NCBI RefSeq assembly: GCF_001413955.1
Contig: NZ_LCTZ01000002.1
Coordinates: forward strand, 1,970,501 to 2,034,500
Source of the DNA: Flagellimonas eckloniae
GTDB taxonomy: Bacteria > Bacteroidota > Bacteroidia > Flavobacteriales > Flavobacteriaceae
Length of the DNA: 64,000 bases
Reading direction: 5' to 3'
Under the pieces are notes generated by a model. It had not been told where the DNA came from. It saw nothing but the letters and a program-made list of their open reading frames with translations, and made no database searches. Every line of letters begins with the position of its first letter. Position 1 is the first letter of the stretch. Positions 6,919-16,113 of the stretch are shown here, one piece after another. The position numbers were made by a program, and so were the translations under genes.

Positions 6919-9591
6919 TTAAAACTGTTGCCCGATGATGAAGTGCGTTTGCCAGCCGCTAGGTCCAACTGATCCAGGTACCAAGTCCGTATCGAACCCG
7001 TAACCAAAATCAATACCTAAGAGACCAAATGCCGGCATAAATATACGTAGCCCCACTCCGGCAGATCTTTTTAATTCAAACGGATTATATTCATTAAAAT
7101 TGTTAAATGCATTACCGGCTTCTAAAAAAGAAAGCCCATAAATAGAAGCAGATGGTTTTAACGTAAGTGGATAGCGCAGTTCCAATGAAAATTTATTGTA
7201 GATAGTACCACCATCTTGTTCCAAACTTCCCGTAATGGGATTTGTTATGTATGGTGTTAGGGAACTGTTTTCATACCCCCGCAATTGAACTATATCCCTT
7301 CCATCAAGAGTAAAGTTTCCTAAACCATCTCCACCTACAAAGAAACGTTCAAAAGGTACATCTCCAATATCATTGTTATAACTTCCTAAAAAGCCGAATT
7401 CTGCATTAGTTCTCAAAACCAATTTATCCACTAAGGTTGTATACCAATCTCCCTTAAATTTTACTTTATAAAATTCCAACAACTTAAAGCGTTCTTCTTC
7501 CAATCTCTCAAGTTCATCACTTTTTTCAGAAAACTCTAATTGTTCCTCAACACTGGTAGGGCTGGTACCAATCTCAAAAAGCCTTTCAGTTGTAGTGTCG
7601 ATATCCTCCTTAATCTGTTTGAAGTCTTTTTTACTAAAAAGTGAGTATGGCGGAGTGAATTTTGCAGTAAGTTCAAAATTAGAACCTGTCATTGGGAAAA
7701 TTCTACTTGGTCCCTGCGAACTTCTTGTTATTCCAAAAGTATAGCTCAACGAATTAGAACTTCCGTTACCAAAATTGAAAAGGCCATTATTGAAATCATT
7801 AAAATCATATAACTGGTAGCTCAATGAGTGAGAAATAGTAAAGAAATCATCTGGCCACTGCACACGTTTTGCAAGACCAGCAGAGACCCCAGTTATCGAG
7901 AACCCACGGTCTTTATCCACATCCAATCTTCCATCTGTACCAAATGTTGTAGAAAACTGTTGTGTTCTTGAAAGTGAAAGATTAAATCTTACCGGCTTTC
8001 TACCACCTAACCAAGGTTCAGAAAAATTTAAGCTGTAAACACGAAAGGTTCTACTTGCTTGTAGCCGAAGTGCAAATGTTTGCCCATCTCCCATTGGAAC
8101 CGGTTTATATGCCTCTCCATTAAAAATATTTTTTAGAGAAAAATTACTAAAGGATAATCCCAAAGTTCCTATAAATCCACCGCCACCAAAGCCACCTTGT
8201 AGCTCAATTTGACTTGAACCAGACTCAACCAAGCTATATGCAATATCAACTGTACCAGCATTTGGATCTGGGTTTTGGATATCAGGCACAATCTGTTCTG
8301 CATCAAAAAAGCCTAACTGCCCCAATTCCCTGATACTTCGCACAATATTGTCCTTGCTATATTTTTGACCGGGTCTAGTGCGTAATTCCCTAAAAATTAC
8401 ATGGTCATTGGTCTTATCGTTTCCTGCTACCGTAACATGGTTTAGAAAAGTTTCCTTCCCTTCTATGATACGTATCTCAAAATTGATGGTGTCATTTGCT
8501 GCTGAAATTTCCACCGGATTAATGGATGAAAACAGGTAGCCATTGTTTTGATACGCATTGGTCAAATCCTGTCCATCAGGTTTTGAATCATCTGCCACCC
8601 TCTTTTTTAGAAGTACACCATTATATGTAGATCCCTTGCGAATACCAAGTATTTGGCCCAACTGTCGGTCCGTGTATACCGTGTTTCCAACAAAATTTAT
8701 ATCTCCAAAATAATATTTGTCCCCTTCTTCAACATTAATTCTTAATTCAATGTTGTTTTCATCAACCTTTACAAAGGTATCCGATAGGACACGCGCATCT
8801 CTATAGCCACGCTCCGCATACGTATCCACCAAATTCGAGAGATCTTCCTTATAATCTGCTTCAATATATTTCGACTTTTTCCAAAAACGGTATATCTTTT
8901 TCTTTTTGGTTTTCTTCAGGGCCTTTTGTAGTCGTTTGCCCGAAAGTTTATCATTACCCGTAAAAACAATATCCTTAACTTTTACCTTATCGCCCTTTTT
9001 TACATTGATAACCATACTCTGGGTATTGGTTCCAGATGTATCTGCAGCCGTGGCTATATTAACATTTGCATTTAAATACCCTTGTTTTTTATATTTATTC
9101 TGAAGGTAATTTTTAGTGTTGGCGATTAAACTCTCAGTTATTTTCTTTCCTTTTTTAAGGTCGGTATCTGTAAGGATATCTTCCACCTTTCGTTTCTTAA
9201 CACCATAAACCGTGACATTTGAAAGTGTTGGACGTTCCAAAATACTTAATTCCAAAAATATTTTGTCGCCCTCTATTTTTGTATAGTAAAATTCAACATC
9301 GCTGAACAATTCCAGACTCCATAATTTTTTAATGATAGAACTTATTTCGTCCCCCGGTATCTTAATGGGTTGTCCTTCACGAAGCCCAGTATATGTTTTA
9401 ACGGTTTGCTCGTTATAACTTTGAAGCCCTGTAACAGTTAATCCTCCTAGAATATAAGTTTTTCCATTCTCAAAAGAAGTCTCCTGAGCGAAACTTTGAC
9501 CGGCAGTTAGAAAGGTAAAGAGGAGTAATTTTAAGTATAATAGGGTGGAATTTTTTGTTTCCTTAGTTGAGTTGTTCGCTAGTTTTTCCAA
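6919..9591 (-). CDS. bamA: Outer membrane protein assembly factor BamA
   Basis: The essential Omp85-family insertase that folds beta-barrels into the outer membrane. The 890-residue protein has a signal peptide (core LLYLKLLLFTFLTAGQSFA), a row of POTRA repeats to about residue 450 (for example IVFTGNDKLSGKRLQKALK and INFVGNTVYTDRQLGQILG), then a C-terminal barrel ending in the aromatic residue of IIGQQF. The loop-6 Arg-Gly motif is RGYENSSL near residue 767. A charged, coiled-coil-like insertion of about 65 residues interrupts the barrel around 648-712. No ATG is available before the signal peptide, so translation likely starts at the TTG at 9591, overlapping the end of uppS by 29 bp. Confidence 0.95.
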   Translation of the reverse strand: MEKLANNSTKETKNSTLLYLKLLLFTFLTAGQSFAQETSFENGKTYILGGLTVTGLQSYNEQTVKTYTGLREGQPIKIPGDEISSIIKKLWSLELFSDVEFYYTKIEGDKIFLELSILERPTLSNVTVYGVKKRKVEDILTDTDLKKGKKITESLIANTKNYLQNKYKKQGYLNANVNIATAADTSGTNTQSMVINVKKGDKVKVKDIVFTGNDKLSGKRLQKALKKTKKKKIYRFWKKSKYIEADYKEDLSNLVDTYAERGYRDARVLSDTFVKVDENNIELRINVEEGDKYYFGDINFVGNTVYTDRQLGQILGIRKGSTYNGVLLKKRVADDSKPDGQDLTNAYQNNGYLFSSINPVEISAANDTINFEIRIIEGKETFLNHVTVAGNDKTNDHVIFRELRTRPGQKYSKDNIVRSIRELGQLGFFDAEQIVPDIQNPDPNAGTVDIAYSLVESGSSQIELQGGFGGGGFIGTLGLSFSNFSLKNIFNGEAYKPVPMGDGQTFALRLQASRTFRVYSLNFSEPWLGGRKPVRFNLSLSRTQQFSTTFGTDGRLDVDKDRGFSITGVSAGLAKRVQWPDDFFTISHSLSYQLYDFNDFNNGLFNFGNGSSNSLSYTFGITRSSQGPSRIFPMTGSNFELTAKFTPPYSLFSKKDFKQIKEDIDTTTERLFEIGTSPTSVEEQLEFSEKSDELERLEEERFKLLEFYKVKFKGDWYTTLVDKLVLRTNAEFGFLGSYNNDIGDVPFERFFVGGDGLGNFTLDGRDIVQLRGYENSSLTPYITNPITGSLEQDGGTIYNKFSLELRYPLTLKPSASIYGLSFLEAGNAFNNFNEYNPFELKRSAGVGLRIFMPAFGLLGIDFGYGFDTDLVPGSVGPSGWQTHFIIGQQF

Positions 9592-10303
9592 ATCGTCGTT
9601 CTCTATTTTGGTAATTCAATATTGCTTCTACCAAATGATGTTCACTAAAATCAGGCCAAAATACATCAATAAAATATAATTCGGCGTATGCTATTTGCCA
9701 AAGTAAAAAATTGCTTATCCTATGTTCCCCACTGGTACGAATAAGCAAATCCACATCTGGTAAAAAATGCGTGTAAAGATGAGTATTTATAACGGCTTCA
9801 TCAATGTTTTCAGGTGAAATTATATTATTTTTAACTTTGAGACTAATCTCCCTAACAGCAGTTTTTATCTCTTCCCTGGATCCGTAGCTTAACGCCAACG
9901 TAAGGGTCATACCCGTATTTTTGGATGTTTTTGAAATAACTTCGGCAAGTTCTTTTTGGGCTTTGGGTGGTAAGGAATTAATATTTCCAATTGCGTTTAA
10001 TTGGATATTATTTTTGTTGAGAGTGTCCAATTCTTTCCGTAATGAAGCAACCAAAAGTTTCATTAAAGTTTCAACCTCTATTTTGGGGCGATTCCAGTTT
10101 TCTGTGGAAAAAGCGTATAACGTTAAGAATCCTATTTGCAGTTTTGCGCAGTTCTCAACAGTCTTTCTAACCGCCTCTACTCCATTTTGATGACCAAAAA
10201 CCCTGAGTTTACCGCGTTGTTTGGCCCATCTACCGTTACCATCCATGATAACAGCTACATGCTTTGGAAGTTTATTTTTGTCTACGTCCTCTAATGTGTG
10301 CAT
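9563..10303 (-). CDS. uppS: Isoprenyl (undecaprenyl diphosphate) synthase
   Basis: cis-Prenyltransferase that condenses isopentenyl units into undecaprenyl diphosphate, the lipid carrier for peptidoglycan and surface glycans. The 246-residue protein carries the family signatures: HVAVIMDGNGRWAKQRG (catalytic Asp of MDGNGRWA) at residues 15-31, FLTLYAFSTENWNRP in the middle, and the C-terminal DLLIRTSGEHRISNFLLWQ, followed by AELYF. Its 3' end overlaps bamA by 29 bp and its start abuts the stop of the DUF6089 gene without a gap, so the three are almost certainly one operon. Confidence 0.96.
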   Translation of the reverse strand: MHTLEDVDKNKLPKHVAVIMDGNGRWAKQRGKLRVFGHQNGVEAVRKTVENCAKLQIGFLTLYAFSTENWNRPKIEVETLMKLLVASLRKELDTLNKNNIQLNAIGNINSLPPKAQKELAEVISKTSKNTGMTLTLALSYGSREEIKTAVREISLKVKNNIISPENIDEAVINTHLYTHFLPDVDLLIRTSGEHRISNFLLWQIAYAELYFIDVFWPDFSEHHLVEAILNYQNRERRFGKTSEQLN

Positions 10304-10987
10304 TTATTCAAAACAATCCTGGCAGGGTTTACGTCCAAAGGTATACGTTAATGTAAAACCTGAAAAGACATACCAGTCATCGCTTAAAATATTTCCAAAC
10401 CTAAACTGCTCAAAATTGGAACCTTCGGGGTTACTTCCGTCCAAATTGTCCGTAAATGTATACCGAGCTCCAATCTCAGCGCCAAGAATCAAAAATTGAT
10501 TTAGTCGATACTTTGCCCCAACCGTCATTGGAATTGCAAAACTACCTTCTTTTTGGTTAATATCCTGCACCTGGAGGGCATCAAAATAATTAAAATCGTA
10601 TCTAAAATATGTGAAGCCTGTATAAAGATAAGGGCTAAAGGCAGGTCCTAGCTTGTGTAAATTGTACTCAACAAAGTTAAATTCAAGACCCAAGGAAGCT
10701 TCCAAAACCGAATTGTCCATTACATATCCGCGCTGTTTTCTAGAAGACATGCTTGATTTTGAATCATCTGCTGTAAAGCTACCATATGTTACGCTTGCGC
10801 GCCATGCATATCTTTTGCTTTGGTTCCATTTAAAAATCCCCCCAAAAGCTGGACCTGATGGCAAAATGAAGTTTGTGCGTCCTACATCGCCAATATTATT
10901 CGCACCACCGGCAAACAAACCAATCTCATAGGTCTGAGCATTGACCTTAATCATACAGCATAAAAAAATAGCCAAAACTATTCGCAT
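10304..10987 (-). CDS. DUF6089 family outer-membrane-type protein
   Basis: A roughly 227-residue protein of the Bacteroidota DUF6089 family, with a short signal peptide (MRIVLAIFLCCMIKVNAQ) and a glycine- and aromatic-rich body of alternating beta-strand patterns (FAGGANNIGDVGRTNFI, YRLNQFLILGAEIGARYTF) ending FTLTYTFGRKPCQDCFE, as in small outer-membrane barrels. The ATG at 10987 is preferred over an in-frame TTG at 10996. It directly abuts uppS and precedes bamA, a gene order I know from other Flavobacteriaceae; an envelope-assembly role is inferred from this context only. The paired cysteines at the C-terminus could form a disulfide. Confidence 0.85.
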   Translation of the reverse strand: MRIVLAIFLCCMIKVNAQTYEIGLFAGGANNIGDVGRTNFILPSGPAFGGIFKWNQSKRYAWRASVTYGSFTADDSKSSMSSRKQRGYVMDNSVLEASLGLEFNFVEYNLHKLGPAFSPYLYTGFTYFRYDFNYFDALQVQDINQKEGSFAIPMTVGAKYRLNQFLILGAEIGARYTFTDNLDGSNPEGSNFEQFRFGNILSDDWYVFSGFTLTYTFGRKPCQDCFE

Positions 10988-11099
10988 ACTATCCAAAAAT
11001 TATACATGTTAGAGGTAAAGGAAGGTCAATAAGGTATATTGTTATGTATGTTCTCTTTTGATAAACAGTTTTTAACCTGTTTTATTGTTTTTGACAGGT

Positions 11100-11981
11100 T
11101 CAATTGCGTTTATCCTGTCCCCAGAGTAGTTTTTTACGAAGTGTTTTTAAGAAACTTTCCGATTTATATTCTATCATTTTTATAGTGAAATCCGATTTTC
11201 TTATTCTGATTTCCGTCCCGTTGGTAATTGTGGCAATTCTAGAGTCCAGAGACACCAAATGGTTTTCCTCCCTACCTGAAACTTTTAACCTTATGGTAGT
11301 ATCATCTGAAATCACAAAAGGCCTTGCATTCAGATTATGGGGGGCAATCGGCGTTAAAACCAAGGATTTTGCAGATGGCGCAATTACTGGACCACCACAG
11401 CTCAATGAATATCCGGTTGAGCCTGTTGGTGTGGAAACTATCAATCCATCTGACCAATACGATGTTAAATATTCATCATTCAGATAAGTTTCGACAGCAA
11501 TCATGGAAGTAGTATCCTTACGACTGACCGTAATTTCATTCAAGGCGAAGTTAAGGTCACCAAATGTATTTAAATCAGAATTTAAACTCACCTCAACCAA
11601 AGTTCGTTCTTCAATAGTGTAATGTCCGGCTGTAAATTCTGTCACAACTTTCCGAACGTCTTCCTTTTTAAAGGTAGATAAAAACCCAAGTCGCCCAGTA
11701 TTTACTCCAACTATTGGTATTCCTAAATCTTGAATATAAGTAACCGCTCTTAACATGGTGCCATCTCCTCCAAAGCTAACAAACATATCAAATGAACTGT
11801 CCAATCCTGAAGTTTGGGAGAAAGTTCCATAGTCACAATCCGGAATATGTTTGGCTATTATTTGAAGAAAATCTTCTTCTATAAAAACAGAGGCGTGAAC
11901 TCCCTTTAATTCATCCAAAAGTGCAGCAACATAAACCTTGTCCTGCTCTTGAAAGGCCTGTCCATAGATTGCGACTTTCAT
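11100..11981 (-). CDS. nadK: NAD kinase
   Basis: Phosphorylates NAD to NADP in the cytoplasm. The 293-residue protein shows the family's GGDGT motif at residues 71-75 (SFGGDGTMLRA), the PIVGVNTGRLGFL loop, and the second conserved block STPTGSTGYSLSCGGP, which includes the glycine-rich nucleotide site. Length and motif spacing are normal. It starts 1 bp after the stop of the upstream CBS-domain gene, so both are co-transcribed, and it lies about 110 bp upstream of the DUF6089-uppS-bamA operon. Confidence 0.96.
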   Translation of the reverse strand: MKVAIYGQAFQEQDKVYVAALLDELKGVHASVFIEEDFLQIIAKHIPDCDYGTFSQTSGLDSSFDMFVSFGGDGTMLRAVTYIQDLGIPIVGVNTGRLGFLSTFKKEDVRKVVTEFTAGHYTIEERTLVEVSLNSDLNTFGDLNFALNEITVSRKDTTSMIAVETYLNDEYLTSYWSDGLIVSTPTGSTGYSLSCGGPVIAPSAKSLVLTPIAPHNLNARPFVISDDTTIRLKVSGREENHLVSLDSRIATITNGTEIRIRKSDFTIKMIEYKSESFLKTLRKKLLWGQDKRN

Positions 11982-11982
11982 G

Positions 11983-12639
11983 CTAAACGTTAAGGTATTT
12001 CTCTAAATAATCTGATCGTTGCTTTAAATCCTCCAGGAACTGATCATCGCTATTTCCAAAGATTATGGTGTAGTTATATCTTCTAAAAGTTTGAGCCACT
12101 TCGTTGAGATTCATTGTTCCAACCTTTAGGGTTATTTGCACCACATCATTTTGGGAATCTGTAATGAAAGCCCCCAGCAAACGCGCATTATTACTTTCCA
12201 CTATTTGGGCAATCTCACTGAAAGAATAATCTTTTTCTCCCGTGGCCACTACAAGAATTCCTCCGGGTTCTTTAAAAAATGGAGTATCTATAAATACAGC
12301 AACTACATCTTCCAAATCGTAGTAACCAACGATTACCTTGTTCTCGTCCAATACTGGGAGAATGTTAGCCTCGTTTCTAGAGAACATTTCCAATACATCT
12401 AACCAAGCTGTTTCCTTTGTAACATGAAAGGTTTCCAGTTCAAATCGAAAATCCTCAATCTTTTTATCGGGCTCAAAACAGGGTAAATCGTTTTCAGATA
12501 ACAACCCAATATAAAATCCATTCTCAGTAATTGCAACATGTGAAAATGTTGTTTCCTCAAAAAATTGAATAACTTCCTTCAAAGTCTCAGAGACCTCAAA
12601 AATAGGTACAGTGCTTATTATTTGATTCTGGATTTGCAT
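11983..12639 (-). CDS. CBS-domain protein with ACT-like C-terminus
   Basis: A 218-residue cytoplasmic protein. Two CBS repeats occupy about residues 1-130 (TVPIFEVSETLKEVIQFFEE with FSHVAITENGFYIGLLSEND; then AWLDVLEMFSRNEANILPVLDENKVIVGYYD). Residues about 135-205 (GGILVVATGEKDYSFSEIAQ, NEVAQTFRRYNYTIIF) look like an ACT-type ligand-binding domain. CBS pairs bind adenosine nucleotides, so a regulatory sensor linked to the adjoining nadK gene, 1 bp downstream, is a reasonable inference. It is transcribed divergently from pdxJ. Confidence 0.85.
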   Translation of the reverse strand: MQIQNQIISTVPIFEVSETLKEVIQFFEETTFSHVAITENGFYIGLLSENDLPCFEPDKKIEDFRFELETFHVTKETAWLDVLEMFSRNEANILPVLDENKVIVGYYDLEDVVAVFIDTPFFKEPGGILVVATGEKDYSFSEIAQIVESNNARLLGAFITDSQNDVVQITLKVGTMNLNEVAQTFRRYNYTIIFGNSDDQFLEDLKQRSDYLEKYLNV

Positions 12640-12696
12640 TACTTTTTATTGGTTGCAAAATACTAATTTTAAATCGCAAAAGGTGTGCCTAATGCT

Positions 12697-12704
12697 TATT
12701 TTTG
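12697..12704 (+). promoter_or_regulatory. Candidate -7 box upstream of pdxJ
   Basis: TATTTTTG fits the Bacteroidota TAnnTTTG -7 consensus and would place a transcription start near 12711, about 14 bp before the pdxJ ATG. No good -33 TTG element is seen at the usual spacing, so support is modest. Confidence 0.35.
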
Positions 12705-12724
12705 CTAATCAAAAATGCAACTCC

Positions 12725-13441
12725 ATGACTAAATTAAGTGTCAACATCAATAAATTGGCAACCTTAAGAAACTCCAGAGGTGGCAATGTGCCTAATTTGT
12801 TGAAATCAGCTACGGACATTGAATCTTTTGGAGCCCAAGGCATAACCGTTCATCCTAGACCAGATGAACGCCATATTCGCTATCAAGATGCCCATGACTT
12901 AAAAGGGGTAGTGACTACGGAATATAATATTGAAGGAAATCCTATACCAAAGTTTATGGATATGGTCCTTACTATAAAACCAACCCAGGTTACCCTGGTT
13001 CCTGATGCTGAAGACGCTATCACATCAAATGCAGGATGGAATACGATAAAACACAAAGATTTTTTAATCGAAGTGATAAAAACTTTTAAAGACTATGGAA
13101 TCCGCACTTCAATTTTTGTGGATCCAGATGTTGATATGGTAAAAGGGGCGGCTGAAACTGGAACAGACAGAATTGAGTTGTATACCGAAAGTTTTGCCAA
13201 AGAATTTTCTGAAGGAAAGAAAACTGAAAGCATTCAACCTTTTATTGATGCCGCAAAAATGGCCAACAAACTAGGTTTAGGTATAAATGCTGGCCATGAT
13301 CTTAGTTTGGACAATATCAAATTCTTCAAAGAACATATTCCCAATTTATTTGAAGTTTCAATTGGGCATGCGTTAATCTGTGAATCCCTATATCTTGGGT
13401 TGGAAAATGTGATTAATATGTACTTACATCGTTTAAAATAA
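12725..13441 (+). CDS. pdxJ: Pyridoxine 5'-phosphate synthase
   Basis: Last step of the DXP-dependent vitamin B6 pathway: condenses 1-deoxyxylulose 5-phosphate with 3-amino-2-oxopropyl phosphate. From the ATG at 12725 the protein is 238 residues, the normal PdxJ size, and begins with the conserved KLSVNINKLATLRNSRGGN. Other family blocks are GITVHPRPDERHIRYQD, INAGHDLSLDN and the phosphate-binding VSIGHALICESLYLG. An in-frame start at 12653 would add 24 atypical residues and is rejected. The stop codon overlaps the ATG of the next gene by one base. Confidence 0.96.
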   Translation: MTKLSVNINKLATLRNSRGGNVPNLLKSATDIESFGAQGITVHPRPDERHIRYQDAHDLKGVVTTEYNIEGNPIPKFMDMVLTIKPTQVTLVPDAEDAITSNAGWNTIKHKDFLIEVIKTFKDYGIRTSIFVDPDVDMVKGAAETGTDRIELYTESFAKEFSEGKKTESIQPFIDAAKMANKLGLGINAGHDLSLDNIKFFKEHIPNLFEVSIGHALICESLYLGLENVINMYLHRLK

Positions 13442-14211
13442 TGGAGTTGTTACATTCAAAAATATTGGGCGAAGGAAAGCCATTATTTATTTTACATGGC
13501 TTTTTGGGCATGTCCGATAATTGGAAAACACTTGGGAATCAATTTGCGCAAAATGGTTATCAAGTGCATCTTATTGACCAGCGCAATCATGGAAAAAGTT
13601 TTCATTCACCTGATTTTGATTACTATATATTGAGTGAGGACATTGTAAATTACATGGACCATTTTCAAATTGAAAACACACATTTAATTGGTCATTCGAT
13701 GGGAGGAAAAACGGCAATGCAATTGGCCACAACAAACAAAAAGTTGGTAAGCAAGTTGATTGTTGCAGATATTTCTCCCAAATATTACCCTCCCCATCAT
13801 CAACCTATAATCGACGCCTTAGCCAAATTGGATTTCAGCAAAATCTCTTCCCGAAAAGAGGCAGATGAAGAACTTTCAAACCATATCCGGGAAACGGGAA
13901 TACGTCAATTTTTATTAAAAAACCTCTTCTGGGTGGAACAAGGCAAGCTGGGCCTCCGATTCAATTTTGAAGTGCTAAAAGACAAAATGGACGAAATTGG
14001 GGAGAATATAAGCTCTATAGCCTCATATGATGGGCCAACCTTATTTCTTCGAGGTGATCGCTCGGAATATATTTTGCCTCGAGACTATCCTGAGATAACA
14101 AAACATTTTCCAAAAGCTACCATAGAAACCATTGACAATGCCGGACATTGGCTTCATGCCGAAAACCCAAAACAGTTTTTTGAAAAGTCACTTGAGTTTC
14201 TCAACACATAA
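13441..14211 (+). CDS. Alpha/beta hydrolase (YbfF-like)
   Basis: A 256-residue cytoplasmic alpha/beta-hydrolase of the YbfF/esterase type. The oxyanion-hole region is LHGFLGMSDNWKTLG, the nucleophile elbow is IGHSMGGKTA (Ser), and the likely catalytic His is in DNAGHWLHAENP at the C-terminus. DQRNHGKSFHS is the conserved second strand of this subfamily. It overlaps pdxJ by one base and so is translationally coupled to it, although no metabolic link to vitamin B6 is established. Substrate unknown; YbfF relatives cleave short acyl and acyl-CoA esters. Confidence 0.9.
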   Translation: MELLHSKILGEGKPLFILHGFLGMSDNWKTLGNQFAQNGYQVHLIDQRNHGKSFHSPDFDYYILSEDIVNYMDHFQIENTHLIGHSMGGKTAMQLATTNKKLVSKLIVADISPKYYPPHHQPIIDALAKLDFSKISSRKEADEELSNHIRETGIRQFLLKNLFWVEQGKLGLRFNFEVLKDKMDEIGENISSIASYDGPTLFLRGDRSEYILPRDYPEITKHFPKATIETIDNAGHWLHAENPKQFFEKSLEFLNT

Positions 14212-14256
14212 AATTTATTTCAGTATCTTAAATGAATCCCTTAACATTTTAATCTA

Positions 14257-14607
14257 ATGAAACTAATTTTAAGACTCCTTTTAAATGCATTGGCAGTAGT
14301 TATTTTATCTTATGTGCTGCCAGGTGTTGGTGTAGATTCCATCACAACCGCAATTATTGTTGCACTAGTTCTGAGTATACTAAACTTTGTCGTCAAACCT
14401 ATTTTGGTAATCCTAACACTGCCAATTACTATAATTACGCTTGGGCTCTTCCTTTTAATTATCAATGCTATTATCATCTTAATAGCAGCTGATTTTATTT
14501 CAGGATTTCATGTTACCAGCATTTGGTGGGCCATACTTTTTAGTTTACTCCTCTCCTTTTTACAGTCAATTTTACACTCTATTTTAAAAGAGGATAAAAA
14601 GAAATGA
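14257..14607 (+). CDS. Small four-helix membrane protein (phage_holin_4_2-like family)
   Basis: A 116-residue integral membrane protein with four closely spaced hydrophobic segments and a short charged C-terminus (KEDKKK). It matches the conserved bacterial membrane family whose name, phage holin family IV, is historical; such genes are common outside prophages, and nothing phage-like surrounds this one. The phrase ILNFVVKPILVILTLPITI, with its proline pair, is typical of the family. Function unknown. It stands between the hydrolase and tig with about 45 bp and 93 bp gaps. Confidence 0.85.
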   Translation: MKLILRLLLNALAVVILSYVLPGVGVDSITTAIIVALVLSILNFVVKPILVILTLPITIITLGLFLLIINAIIILIAADFISGFHVTSIWWAILFSLLLSFLQSILHSILKEDKKK

Positions 14608-14636
14608 TTTTGTTTGGAATTCAGCACTTTAAAAAG

Positions 14637-14667
14637 TTGCTCTCAAACGGAAAATGCATTACTTTTG
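14637..14667 (+). promoter_or_regulatory. Promoter of tig (Bacteroidota-type)
   Basis: TTG at 14637-14639 (-33 element) and TACTTTTG at 14660-14667 (-7 element, TAnnTTTG) are separated by 20 bp, matching the Bacteroidota primary-sigma consensus. The transcription start would fall near 14674, giving a leader of about 27 nt before tig. Confidence 0.65.
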
Positions 14668-14700
14668 CCACCCATTTTTGAATAGCAAATTAGGTAGGAG

Positions 14701-16023
14701 ATGAATATTACAAAAGAGCAGATTGACGAGCTTAATGCAGTTGTAAAAGTTGCCATAAACAAAGAAGATTATCAGGATAAAGTAGAAAATATCCTTAAGG
14801 ACTATAGAAAACAGGCCAATATACCCGGTTTTCGCAAGGGACAAGTACCCATGGGTCTGATAAAAAAACAATACGGGAAGGCCGTTTTGGTTGACGAAGT
14901 AAACAAGTTGCTACAGGATAACCTCAACAAATATCTTACAGAGGAAAAATTGGACGTTTTGGGAAATCCATTACCAAAACAACAGGAGAATTTTGATTGG
15001 GAAAGTGACAATCTTGATTTTGAATTTGAGTTAGGTCTGGCGCCAAGTTTTGATGTCCAGGTGAAAACCAAAAAGGCAATTACCCAGTATAAGATTGTTG
15101 CTGACAAGAAAATGATTGAAGAGCAGGTAGAGCGTATTCAAAAACAATATGGTAAATTAATCTCTAAAGCTGAAGTTGGTAAATTGGATGAAGTTACAGG
15201 AACTTTCACCAATGAAGCTGAAGAAATAGAGCATAAAACGACCATTGAGCTTGACAAAATTAAAAGCAAAAAGGCTGTTGATGCACTTGTAAGTAAAAAA
15301 GTTGGAGAATCTGTATCCTTGAAAACAAAAGGTTTGTTCAAAGAAGATTACTTGCTTTCCAGTGCGCTTGGAATTGATAGGGAAAAGGCAGAAAAGTTGA
15401 ATATTGAAGTTTCATTTACCATTGAAGAAGTAAATGAGCGTGAACCTGCAACCCTTGACCAAGAATTGTTCGACAAATTGTTTGGAAAGGACAATGTGAA
15501 ATCTGAAAAAGAATTAAAGGAAAAAATCAAGGAAGACTCTGAAAAACAATTTGAGCAGCAATCTGATCAAAAATTGTTGAACGATATTACGGAGAAACTG
15601 ATTGATAACACCAAGTTTGACCTTCCAGCAGATTTTCTAAGAAAATGGATTCAAATCAGTGGAGAGAACCCACTTTCTGATGATGAGGCCAAGGAAGAGT
15701 TTGAAAAATCTGAAAAAGGTCTTCGTTACCAATTGATTGAGGGTAAAATCATTAAAGAGAATGACCTTCAAGTCCAAATGGATGAATTAAAGGAGTTTTC
15801 CAAAGGTTTCATCAAATCACAAATGGCTCAATATGGTCATTTAGATCCTCAAGAAGAAGAATTGGAAAATATCGCAATGCGAGTGATGAGCAACCAAGAT
15901 GAAGTAAAAAGACTTTCGGAACAATTAATGAGTCAGAAGTTATTGGATTTTTACAAGGAAAAAGCCAATCTGAAGGTAAAAGAAGTTACCTATGATGACT
16001 TTGTAAAGGAAGCCTACAGCTAA
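14701..16023 (+). CDS. tig: Trigger factor
   Basis: Ribosome-associated chaperone. The 440-residue protein has the N-terminal ribosome-docking signature GFRKGQVPMGLIKKQYG (residues about 42-58), a central FKBP-like prolyl-isomerase region that is degenerate as in other Bacteroidota, and a long helical, Glu/Lys-rich C-terminal chaperone domain ending near VTYDDFVKEAYS. It is followed by a strong terminator and then clpP and clpX, the classic tig-clpP-clpX order. A Bacteroidota-type promoter precedes it. Confidence 0.95.
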   Translation: MNITKEQIDELNAVVKVAINKEDYQDKVENILKDYRKQANIPGFRKGQVPMGLIKKQYGKAVLVDEVNKLLQDNLNKYLTEEKLDVLGNPLPKQQENFDWESDNLDFEFELGLAPSFDVQVKTKKAITQYKIVADKKMIEEQVERIQKQYGKLISKAEVGKLDEVTGTFTNEAEEIEHKTTIELDKIKSKKAVDALVSKKVGESVSLKTKGLFKEDYLLSSALGIDREKAEKLNIEVSFTIEEVNEREPATLDQELFDKLFGKDNVKSEKELKEKIKEDSEKQFEQQSDQKLLNDITEKLIDNTKFDLPADFLRKWIQISGENPLSDDEAKEEFEKSEKGLRYQLIEGKIIKENDLQVQMDELKEFSKGFIKSQMAQYGHLDPQEEELENIAMRVMSNQDEVKRLSEQLMSQKLLDFYKEKANLKVKEVTYDDFVKEAYS

Positions 16024-16055
16024 ATTCAAGCTAAAAGAAAATTAAGTATCTTTAC

Positions 16056-16091
16056 GGTGCCGGAAAGTTGAATTTTCGGCACCTTTTTTTT
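16056..16091 (+). terminator. Terminator between tig and clpP
   Basis: Stem GGTGCCGGAAA paired with TTTTCGGCACC (one G-T pair), six-base loop, then eight T residues. It sits 32 bp after the tig stop and 22 bp before the clpP start, so clpP either reads through or has a promoter hidden in this short gap. Confidence 0.85.
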
Positions 16092-16113
16092 AAGCAAAAT
16101 CGAATAAAATCCC

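Noticed and set aside
11071..11101. Inverted repeat AACCTGT / ACAGGTT at the end of nadK
   Set aside because: The stem has only 7 bp with a loop of 13 and no T-run in the minus-strand direction, so it is not called a terminator.
14257..14607. Possible prophage marked by a holin-family protein
   Set aside because: The family name is historical; there are no other phage genes nearby, and the flanking genes are ordinary chromosomal ones.
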